Shown: piece by piece, positions 57,676-64,000 of the stretch
Numbering within the stretch: the stretch's first letter is position 1
How the letters are laid out: every line of letters starts with the position of its first letter
DNA from: Thiemannella venezuelensis
GTDB taxonomy: Bacteria > Actinomycetota > Actinomycetes > Streptosporangiales > Streptosporangiaceae
DNA: 64,000 bases
Assembly (NCBI RefSeq): GCF_014203605.1
Contig: NZ_JACHJJ010000029.1
Span: 42,222 to 106,221 of the forward strand
Direction of reading: 5' to 3'
Translations under genes and position numbers: made by a program
The notes under the pieces: generated by a model
Seen by the model: only the letters and a program-made list of their open reading frames with translations
What the model was told of the DNA's origin: nothing
Databases searched by the model: none

Positions 57676-58788
57676 TCACGGCCCTCCGCCGGAACCCCGG
57701 CCTCCCGTGAGGGAGGCGATCAGGCGGGCGCGGTGCTCGGCGGGCGAGCCCCAGGCCGAGCGCAGCGCGCGGGCCTTGCGGATCCACAGGCTCAGGTCGT
57801 ACTCGTCGGTGTATCCGATGGCGCCGTGCACCTGCAGGGCGGTCCTGGCCGCCGCGTAGGCGGCCTCCGAGGCGGCCGCCTTCGCCGCCGAGACGTCGCG
57901 CGCGAAGTCCGGCGAGCCGTACGCCAGGGCCGCGCCGTGCACCAGAGGGCGGGCGTACTCCAGGTCCACGAGCACGTCGGCGAGCTGGTGCTTGACCGCC
58001 TGGAACGCGCCGATCGGCTGCCCGAACTGCCGCCGGGCCCCGGCGTACTCCACCGTGGCCTCCAGCAGCCGCCGTCCCAGCCCGACGAGCTGGGCGGCGC
58101 AGGCCAGCGCGCCCAGGCCGAAGGCCGCCGAGGCCGCCGCCCGCACCGCCGGGCCGGAGGCCAGGACCTCTCCGGCCTCCGCCGTGTGCGCTTCCGCCGG
58201 GCCCGCTCCCACCGGGAACAGCCGCCGCGACGGGTCCAGCGAGCCCCGGGCCGTCCCCGGGGCCGCCACGCGCAGCCCGTCCCCGTCCACCGCCAGGACG
58301 AGGTCGGCGGCGTCGGCGTCCAGCGCGTACGGCACGGCGGGAGGCAGCGCGAGCGAGACGACGGCCGTGCCCTCGGCGATCCGCGGCAGCCACGCGGCGG
58401 CGAGCCCGTCTCCGGAGTCACCGTCTCCGGAGTCACCGTCTCCGGAGTCACCGTCACGGGTCTCCCCGGCGCCGGGGCCGCCGCGGAGCCGGGCGAGCAG
58501 CTCGGCGGCGGCGACGGTCTCGGCCAGCGGTCCGGGTACGGCGTGCCGCCCCAGCTCGTGGAAGGCGGTCACCAGCTCCACCGGGAGCGGGCCGGCCCCG
58601 CCCGCCGACTCGGGCACCGCCAGCGCGAAGACCCCGGCGTCGGCGAGCGAGCGCCACAGCGCCAGGCCCCTGTCCGGCGCCCCTCCGGCCCAGGCGCGGA
58701 TCACCTCCGGGGTCCCCGTCCCGGCCAGCAGCTTGTGCAGGGTCTCGCCGAACAGCCGCTGCTCGGCGTCGAGGATGAACTTCACCAT
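57676..58788 (-). CDS. Acyl-CoA dehydrogenase, FadE32-like subunit of the steroid C/D-ring cluster
   Basis: 370 residues from ATG 58788 with GGAGG upstream. It has the acyl-CoA dehydrogenase fold: EYAGARRQFGQPIGAFQAVK (typical R-QFG-PI-FQ), HGAIGYTDEYDLSLWIRKAR near the C-terminus, and KHQLADVLVDLEYARPLV. The N-terminal half is divergent. A repeated DGDSGDGDSGDGDSGDG loop is encoded by three 15-bp DNA repeats (58411-58455). In mycobacteria FadE31 and FadE32/33 form mixed complexes for ring C/D-derived CoA esters; this gene follows a FadE31-like gene by 106 bp, in agreement with that arrangement. Confidence 0.85.
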   Translation of the reverse strand: MVKFILDAEQRLFGETLHKLLAGTGTPEVIRAWAGGAPDRGLALWRSLADAGVFALAVPESAGGAGPLPVELVTAFHELGRHAVPGPLAETVAAAELLARLRGGPGAGETRDGDSGDGDSGDGDSGDGLAAAWLPRIAEGTAVVSLALPPAVPYALDADAADLVLAVDGDGLRVAAPGTARGSLDPSRRLFPVGAGPAEAHTAEAGEVLASGPAVRAAASAAFGLGALACAAQLVGLGRRLLEATVEYAGARRQFGQPIGAFQAVKHQLADVLVDLEYARPLVHGAALAYGSPDFARDVSAAKAAASEAAYAAARTALQVHGAIGYTDEYDLSLWIRKARALRSAWGSPAEHRARLIASLTGGRGSGGGP

Positions 58789-58894
58789 CGCCTCCCGGTC
58801 CTGTCGTGTCGTGCCGGCGCCCCCAGCGCCCCCAGTGTCCCCACCGCCCCCGCGCGCCCTCCCGCGGTGGCCGTCCGCGCCGTCCGCGCCGTGC

Positions 58895-60022
58895 TCACCG
58901 GGCCGTCCTGGGCAGGCCGAGCACGCGTTCGGCGATGACGTTGCGCTGGATCTCGTTGGTCCCGGCGTAGATCGGCCCGGCGAGGGAGAAGACGTAGCCC
59001 TCCAGCCACTCGCCCTCCAGCTCGCCGTCCGGGCCCAGCAGGTCGAGCGCGGTCTCGTGCAGCGCCAGGTCCAGCTCCGACCAGAAGACCTTGTTGACGC
59101 TGGTCTCGGCGCCGACGTCGTCGGTGCGGGAGACGGTCTCGAAGCCCTTCAGCCGGTAGGCGCGGGCCCTGATCCAGGCGTCGGCCACCCGGTCGCGCAG
59201 CGCGGTGTCGTCGGGGTCGGCGCGCTCGCACCAGAGCGCGACCAGCCGGTCGGCGGCGGCCGTGAACCGGCCGGGGCTGCGCAGGGTGAGCCCCCGCTCG
59301 TTGCCCGCGGTGCTCATCGCGACCTTCCAGCCCTCACCCGGCGCGCCGATCACGTCGGCGTCGGGCACGAAGACGTCGTCGAAGAAGAGCTCTGCGAAGG
59401 CGGGCTTGCCGTCGAGGCGGCCGATCGGGCGGCGGGTGAGCCCCTCGGCGTCCAGGGGGAACATCAGGTAGGTCAGGCCGTGGTGCCGTCCGGCACCGGG
59501 ATCGGAGCGGAACAGGCCGAATCCCCGGTCGGCGAAGGCCGCCCGCGAGCTCCACGTCTTCTGCCCGTTCAGCAGCCAGCCGCCGGGGGCCGGGGTCGCG
59601 GTGGCGCGCAGCGCGGCCAGGTCGCTGCCCGCGCCCGGCTCCGACCAGGCCTGCGCCCAGATCACCTCGCCGGAGGCCATCGGCGGCAGGACCCGGCCGA
59701 GCTGCTCGGGGGTGCCGTGCCGGAAGAGGGTGGGGGCCAGCAGGTTGATGCCGTTCTGGCTGACCCGGCCGGGCGCCCCGGCCGCGTAGTACTCCTCCTC
59801 GAAGACCAGCCACTGGAGCGGGCTCGCGTCCCGCCCGCCGTACGGCTCCGGCCAGGAGACGACCGACAGGCGCGCCCCGTGCAGCTCCCGCTCCCACGCG
59901 CGGTGCGCGGCGAACCCCTCCTCGGTCTCCAGCGAGGGCAGGGGAGCGGCGGGGACGTGGGCGCGCAGCCAGTCCCGCACCTCGGCGCGGAACGGTTCCA
60001 CGGACGACAGGTCGAGATCCAC
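58895..60022 (-). CDS. fadE31: Acyl-CoA dehydrogenase FadE31-like
   Basis: 375 residues from a GTG at 60022 (GGAGGGC upstream). Diagnostic stretches are SVVSWPEPYGGRDASPLQWL, VFEEEYYAAGAPGRVSQNG, IWAQAWSEPGAGSDLAALRA, FGLFRSDPGAGRHHGLTYLM and AGPIYAGTNEIQRNVIAERV; these agree closely with what I recall of mycobacterial FadE31. It binds FAD and oxidises a C/D-ring-derived acyl-CoA, probably with the FadE32-like protein. It is divergent from ipdF across a KstR2-type site. Confidence 0.85.
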   Translation of the reverse strand: MDLDLSSVEPFRAEVRDWLRAHVPAAPLPSLETEEGFAAHRAWERELHGARLSVVSWPEPYGGRDASPLQWLVFEEEYYAAGAPGRVSQNGINLLAPTLFRHGTPEQLGRVLPPMASGEVIWAQAWSEPGAGSDLAALRATATPAPGGWLLNGQKTWSSRAAFADRGFGLFRSDPGAGRHHGLTYLMFPLDAEGLTRRPIGRLDGKPAFAELFFDDVFVPDADVIGAPGEGWKVAMSTAGNERGLTLRSPGRFTAAADRLVALWCERADPDDTALRDRVADAWIRARAYRLKGFETVSRTDDVGAETSVNKVFWSELDLALHETALDLLGPDGELEGEWLEGYVFSLAGPIYAGTNEIQRNVIAERVLGLPRTAR

Positions 60023-60043
60023 GGAGCCGGCCCTCCATTCTTT

Positions 60044-60061
60044 CTAACAACTGTTTGGTAG
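60044..60061. promoter_or_regulatory. KstR2-type operator between fadE31-like and ipdF
   Basis: CTAACAACTGTTTGGTAG is an interrupted palindrome (CTAnCAA - TTGnTAG) fitting AnCAAnnnnTTGnT at 60046-60059. Together with flanks, TTTCTAACAA at its left is shared with the echA20 site at 51528-51536. It lies in the 76-bp divergent promoter and would control both transcription units, including kstR2 itself. Confidence 0.8.
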
Positions 60062-60098
60062 AGTAAATCATGTGCGGCCGCCGAATAGAGGAGAGAGC

Positions 60099-60887
60099 GT
60101 GACGGTTCCCCGCGTCCCCGCCTACGTCCCGGGTCACGGCCTGCTGCGCGGCCGGGTGGCCGTGGTGACCGCCGCCGCGGGGACCGGCATCGGCGGCGCC
60201 TGCGCCCGCCGCCTGCTGGAGGAGGGCGCCCGCGTGATGGTCAGCGACGCCCACGAGCGGCGGCTCGCGCAGGCCCTGGCCCTGCTGGAGAAGGAGTTCG
60301 GCGCGGGCGCGGTGGCCGCCGCCGGCTGCGACGTGACCTCCGAGGAGCAGGTCCGGAACCTGTTCGCGCAGGCCGAGGAGCGCCTCGGGCCGGTGGACGT
60401 GGTGGTCAACAACGCCGGGCTCGGCGGTACGGCCAGGCTCGTCGAGATGACCGACGAGCAGTGGAACCGGGTGCTCGACGTCACGCTGAACGGCACCATG
60501 CGCTGCACCCGGGCCGCGCTGGCGCTCATGCAGCCCCGGGGGCGCGGAGTGATCGTGAACAACGCCTCGGTGATCGGCTGGCGGGCGCAGGAGGGGCAGG
60601 CGCACTACGCGGCGGCCAAGGCCGGGGTCATGGCGCTGACCAGGTGCGCGGCCGTCGAGGCGGCGCCGTACGGCGTGCGGGTCAACGCGGTGGCGCCCTC
60701 GCTGGCCATGCACCCGCACCTGGCCAAGGTGACCACCGAGGAGCTGCTGGCGGAGCTCACGAAGAGGGAGGCGCTGGGACGGTACGCGGAGCCGTGGGAG
60801 GTCGCCAACGTTATCGTCTTCCTCGCGAGCGACTACTCCTCGTACATGACCGGAGAGATCGTCTCCGTCTCCAGCCAGCACCCCTGA
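60099..60887 (+). CDS. ipdF: Steroid C/D-ring short-chain dehydrogenase IpdF
   Basis: 262 residues from GTG 60099, chosen for the GAGGAGAG at 60088-60095. SDR motifs: VTAAAGTGIGGACARRLLEE, VVNNAGLGG, catalytic Tyr-Lys in HYAAAKAGVMALTRC with Ser in NNASVIGWRAQ. The end FLASDYSSYMTGEIVSVSSQ is the IpdF hallmark. It acts on the HIP-CoA-derived hydroxyl/keto intermediate. Order ipdF-kstR2-fadA6 matches the mycobacterial neighbourhood. Confidence 0.92.
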   Translation: MTVPRVPAYVPGHGLLRGRVAVVTAAAGTGIGGACARRLLEEGARVMVSDAHERRLAQALALLEKEFGAGAVAAAGCDVTSEEQVRNLFAQAEERLGPVDVVVNNAGLGGTARLVEMTDEQWNRVLDVTLNGTMRCTRAALALMQPRGRGVIVNNASVIGWRAQEGQAHYAAAKAGVMALTRCAAVEAAPYGVRVNAVAPSLAMHPHLAKVTTEELLAELTKREALGRYAEPWEVANVIVFLASDYSSYMTGEIVSVSSQHP

Positions 60888-60902
60888 GAGGTCTGCCCCG
60901 CG

Positions 60903-61520
60903 ATGAGCCCACGACGCCGAGACTCCGAGAGCACCGCCGCCGCCCGCGCCGAGCGCCGGGCCGAGCTGCTCGCCGCGGCGGCCGAGGTCTTCGCCTCGCG
61001 GGGCTACTCCGCCACCACGGTCCGGGAGGTCGCGGACGCGGCGGGCATGCTCGGCGGGAGCCTCTACTACCACTTCGACTCCAAGGAGTCGATGGTCGAC
61101 GAGATCCTGTCGACGTTCCTCACCGACATGTGGGCCGCCTACGACCGGGTGCTCGGCTCCGGTCTCGGCTCGCGGGAGACCTTCCGCGCCCTGGTCGCCG
61201 AGTCGTTCCGGATGATCGACACCTACCGGCCGGCGGTCGTGATCTACCAGAACGAGTCCAAGCACCTGGCGCAGAGCCCGCGCTTCACCTACCTGGCCGA
61301 CTCCCAGCGGCGGTTCCGGGAGATGTGGCTGGCGGTGCTGGACCGGGGAGTCCTGGACGGCGTGTTCCGCGCCGACCTCGACACCGGCCTGATCTACCGG
61401 TTCATCCGCGACACCGTCTGGGTGGCCGCGAGCTGGTACCGGGGCGACGGCCCGCTGAGCGCGGACGAGATCGCCGGGCAGTACATCGTGATGGTCCTGG
61501 AAGGGATCCTGTCGACCTGA
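60903..61520 (+). CDS. kstR2: TetR-family repressor KstR2
   Basis: 205 residues. HTH: AAAEVFASRGYSATTVREVA, DAAGMLGGSLYYHFDSKESM. The ligand domain matches mycobacterial KstR2: VIYQNESKHLAQSPRFTYL, FRADLDTGLIYRFIRDTVWV and GPLSADEIAGQYIVMVLEGI. KstR2 is released by HIP-CoA and represses the ring-C/D genes. Two matching operators are in the window (51530-51547 and 60044-60061). The gene lies 15 bp after ipdF and 10 bp before fadA6, so it is autoregulated within the operon. Confidence 0.94.
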   Translation: MSPRRRDSESTAAARAERRAELLAAAAEVFASRGYSATTVREVADAAGMLGGSLYYHFDSKESMVDEILSTFLTDMWAAYDRVLGSGLGSRETFRALVAESFRMIDTYRPAVVIYQNESKHLAQSPRFTYLADSQRRFREMWLAVLDRGVLDGVFRADLDTGLIYRFIRDTVWVAASWYRGDGPLSADEIAGQYIVMVLEGILST

Positions 61521-61530
61521 GGAGACGTCG

Positions 61531-62694
61531 ATGGCCTTGACGACAGCGGAGGCGTACATCGTCGGTGCGGTGCGCACCCCCGTGGGGCGGCGCGGCGGCG
61601 GCCTGTCCGCCGTGCACCCCGCCGACCTGGGCGCGCACGTGCTGAAGGAGCTGATGTCGCGCACCGGGGCCGACCCGGCGGCGGTGGAGGACGTCGTCTT
61701 CGGCTGCGTGGACACGCTCGGCCCGCAGGCCGGGGACGTCGCCCGCACCTGCTGGCTGGCGGCCGGCCTGCCCGAGGAGGTGCCGGGTGTCACCGTCGAC
61801 CGGCAGTGCGGCTCCTCCCAGCAGGCGGTGCACTTCGCGGCGCAGGCCGTGCTGTCGGGCACCGCGGACCTGGTGGTCGCCGGCGGCGTGCAGAGCATGT
61901 CCCAGGTCCCCATCGGCTACGCCATGACCGCCGGGCAGGCGCTCGGCTTCGGTGACCCGTTCTCCGGCTCGAAGGGCTGGCGGGCCCGCTACGGCGAGCA
62001 GGAGATCTCCCAGTTCCGCGGGGCCGAGATGATCGCCGAGCACTGGGGCCTCTCCCGCGCCGAGATGGAGGCCTTCGCCTACGAGTCGCACCGGAGGGCG
62101 GCCCGGGCGGTCGACGAGGGGCGCTTCGCGGGTGAGACCGCGCCGCTGGAGGGCGTCGAGCACGACGAGGGGCCCCGCAGGGACACCTCGCCCGAGAAGA
62201 TGGCGGCCCTGAAGACCCTGGTGGACGGGGGGCGGCTGACCGCGGCGATGGCCTCGCAGATCTCCGACGGCGCGGCGGCCCTGCTGATCGCCTCCGCGGA
62301 GGCGGTGCGGGTGCACGGCCTGCGGCCCCGCGCCCGGATCCACCACCTGTCGGCACGCGGCGAGGACCCCGTCCGGATGTTGTCCGCGCCGATCCCCGCC
62401 ACCGCGTACGCGCTGAAGAAGGCCGGCATGGTGATCGGGGACATCGACACCGTGGAGATCAACGAGGCGTTCGCCCCGGTCGTGCTGGCCTGGCTGAAGG
62501 AGACGGGAGCCGATCCGGCCCGGGTCAACCCCAACGGCGGCGCGATCGCGCTGGGCCACCCGCTCGGCGCCACCGGGGCCCGGCTGATGACCAGCCTCCT
62601 GCACGAACTGGAGCGCACCGGCGGCAGGTACGGCCTGCAGACCATGTGCGAGGGCGGCGGCCAGGCCAACGTGACCGTCATCGAACGCCTCTGA
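61531..62694 (+). CDS. fadA6: Steroid thiolase FadA6
   Basis: 387 residues. It is a complete thiolase: nucleophile Cys in VDRQCGSSQQAVH (about residue 92), His in VEINEAFAPVVLAWL region and NPNGGAIALGHPLGATGARL, second Cys in MCEGGGQANVTVIERL. Unlike the thiolase-like gene at 28124, all catalytic residues are kept. FadA6 cleaves a beta-ketoacyl-CoA made from the opened C/D rings. GAGGAGACG provides the ribosome site. It is the last gene of the ipdF-kstR2-fadA6 unit. Confidence 0.93.
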   Translation: MALTTAEAYIVGAVRTPVGRRGGGLSAVHPADLGAHVLKELMSRTGADPAAVEDVVFGCVDTLGPQAGDVARTCWLAAGLPEEVPGVTVDRQCGSSQQAVHFAAQAVLSGTADLVVAGGVQSMSQVPIGYAMTAGQALGFGDPFSGSKGWRARYGEQEISQFRGAEMIAEHWGLSRAEMEAFAYESHRRAARAVDEGRFAGETAPLEGVEHDEGPRRDTSPEKMAALKTLVDGGRLTAAMASQISDGAAALLIASAEAVRVHGLRPRARIHHLSARGEDPVRMLSAPIPATAYALKKAGMVIGDIDTVEINEAFAPVVLAWLKETGADPARVNPNGGAIALGHPLGATGARLMTSLLHELERTGGRYGLQTMCEGGGQANVTVIERL

Positions 62695-62834
62695 TCCCCG
62701 TCCCGGAGGGCTCCGCGCGGGCCGGCGGGGCGGTCCAGGACTCCCGGCGTTTTCCATCAACTGTCCATCCTGCCTGCCGATACAGGTATTTACCGGACTT
62801 CATGGAGGGAACCGGCTAGCCCAGGAAAGAGATC

Positions 62835-64000
62835 ATGACCCAGACCTCTCCCGCAGCGGTACGCGTCCCCGGATCGCACCGTGCCGGTCGTTCCCGTGCC
62901 TGGCTGGTCTTCCTCCTACTGGGCGGGCTGGTGGCCGTGGCGGTCCCCTTCGCGGCGGGCCTGTCGCCGGTCGTGGACGTGCTGGCCTGGGTGCTCCTCC
63001 CGGGAGCCGCGGCCGTGGCCGTCGTGACCGGGATGCGCCGCCGCCGGACCGCGTCACGGGCCTGGCGGCTGATCTGCGCCGGCCTCCTGATCACCCTGGT
63101 GGCGACCATCGCCGGCTGGGGCATCGGGTGGACCTGGCTGGGGAGCCCCCTCCTGCTGGCCGCCTACCAGCTCAGCACCCTGGCCGCCTACGGGCTGTCG
63201 CTGATCGCGCTGGTCCTGCTGAGCCTGCGGGCCACCGGCTCGCGGGGGGCGGCGCTGCTGGACGCCGGGATCATCACCGTCGGCGTGGCCATGCCGCTGT
63301 GGGCCTTCTTCATCGACCCCATCATCCACCGGGACCCGGACATCGGCCCCGACCTCGCCTTCGCGCTGGCCCTGCCGGTCATCGACCTGTTCATCGTCGG
63401 CCTCGTGGTGCGGATGGCGCTCGACCACGGCCGCGCGCCCTGGCTCAGGCTGCTGAGCGCCTCCTACGTCGCGATGTTCTTCTCCGACGTCGTCTACCTG
63501 CTGAACCAGGCCTCCGACCAGCTGTACGGGGCCATCTCCACGGCCTGCTGGCTGGCGTGGTCGGTCCTGGTCGGCTCGGCCATGCTCCACCCCAGCGTCG
63601 CCTTCGTGCGCCGGAGGCCGTCCGCCGCCGGCGGGCGGGTGCGGGGGACGATGCTCCTGGCGCTGGCGTTGCTGAGCCCGCTGGTCTCCGTCCTGGGCCA
63701 ACTGCTCATCCACGCCGACCTCACCCCCCACCCCCACAACGGCATCGTGGTCACCGCCCTGACCGTGCTCCTGGCCGTCCTGCTGGTCCTGCGCCTGAGC
63801 ACCGTCGCCCGCATCGCCGAAACCCAGGCCGCCGACCTGTCCACCGCCCTGCACCAGCAAGAAGTCCTCCAGCGCAGCCTCTCCCACCGCGCCTGCCACG
63901 ACCCCCTGACCGGCCTGGGCAACCGCACCCTGCTCGGCGAGACCCTGCAGGGCGCCATCGCCGAACACACCGCACACCCCGACCGGCCCGCGCCCGCGCT
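62835..64000 (+). CDS. Multi-pass membrane GGDEF-domain protein, cut by right window edge
   Basis: An open frame of 388 codons from ATG 62835 with no stop before the window ends. A short basic N-terminus precedes about nine hydrophobic segments (for example SRAWLVFLLLGGLVAVAVPF, ISTACWLAWSVLVGSAMLHP and MLLALALLSPLVSVLGQLLI). A coiled linker (AETQAADLSTALHQQEVLQR) leads into HRACHDPLTGLGNRTLLGET, the standard start of a GGDEF domain. It is therefore a membrane-bound diguanylate cyclase or a GGDEF-EAL protein; the GGDEF motif itself lies beyond the window, so activity cannot be judged. Confidence 0.9.
   Translation, partial: MTQTSPAAVRVPGSHRAGRSRAWLVFLLLGGLVAVAVPFAAGLSPVVDVLAWVLLPGAAAVAVVTGMRRRRTASRAWRLICAGLLITLVATIAGWGIGWTWLGSPLLLAAYQLSTLAAYGLSLIALVLLSLRATGSRGAALLDAGIITVGVAMPLWAFFIDPIIHRDPDIGPDLAFALALPVIDLFIVGLVVRMALDHGRAPWLRLLSASYVAMFFSDVVYLLNQASDQLYGAISTACWLAWSVLVGSAMLHPSVAFVRRRPSAAGGRVRGTMLLALALLSPLVSVLGQLLIHADLTPHPHNGIVVTALTVLLAVLLVLRLSTVARIAETQAADLSTALHQQEVLQRSLSHRACHDPLTGLGNRTLLGETLQGAIAEHTAHPDRPAPA

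Overview
The window is a 64 kb piece of a very GC-rich actinomycete chromosome. The lineage is inferred from content rather than a marker gene: third codon positions are almost all G/C, there is a mycothiol-dependent formaldehyde dehydrogenase, a KstR2-type steroid C/D-ring regulon, a lutABC lactate operon, and CBM3/GH16 and MASE1 proteins. A Streptosporangiales-like soil actinomycete fits best. I see no rRNA, tRNA, insertion sequence, CRISPR array or prophage. Both ends cut a gene: an S8 protease on the left and a GGDEF protein on the right.

Layout. 1-4.3 kb: secreted subtilisin-like protease (partial) and a PhoX-type phosphatase. 4.5-12.4 kb: sugar import and metabolism block, with a NagK-like kinase divergent from an RpiR regulator, a SIS protein, a secreted CBM3-GH16 glucanase and a DasABC-like ABC importer with no ATPase of its own. 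12.6-18.8 kb: six-gene operon matching the GlpSTPQUV glycerol ABC importer. 19-21.4 kb: MASE1-PAS hybrid histidine kinase. 21.4-25 kb: FadR-family regulator facing lutABC across a large palindromic operator. 25-27.4 kb: FMN reductase and a YbdK-type ligase. 27.4-34.5 kb: acyl-CoA degradation block split by a TetR-type operator (DUF35, Cys-less thiolase homologue and TetR on one side; aldehyde dehydrogenase, acyl-CoA ligase, SDR and enoyl-CoA hydratase on the other). 34.5-38.2 kb: secreted tripeptidyl aminopeptidase and mscR with a metallo-hydrolase. 38.3-41.4 kb: membrane-anchored NB-ARC/TPR (NLR-like) protein with ten near-identical 42-residue repeats. 41.5-42.8 kb: cytochrome P450. 42.9-47.8 kb: two-gene RNA-repair operon. 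48-51.4 kb: SnoaL-like protein, HxlR regulator, and an Hpt protein with a response regulator carrying a degenerate HD-GYP domain. 51.5-62.7 kb: KstR2 steroid C/D-ring degradation genes (echA20, ipdA, ipdB, ipdC, fadE31/32-like, ipdF, kstR2, fadA6), interrupted by an ABC exporter pair and a lower-GC intergenic stretch. 62.8 kb to the end: start of a membrane GGDEF protein.

How the genes work together. The left third is carbon acquisition: glucanase, aminosugar-type and glycerol-type importers, and lactate oxidation. The right third catabolises steroid rings C and D under KstR2, with two operator-like sites seen directly. The most unusual content is the RNA-repair pair. An RNA ligase-polynucleotide kinase is translationally coupled to one protein combining an MJ1316/DUF504 end-recognition domain, an endonuclease/exonuclease/phosphatase domain, a 2H phosphoesterase and a eukaryote-type poly(A)-polymerase-like nucleotidyltransferase. 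Next are the NLR-like repeat protein and the asymmetric GlpS/GlpT ATPase pair, whose defects fall on a single composite ATP site.
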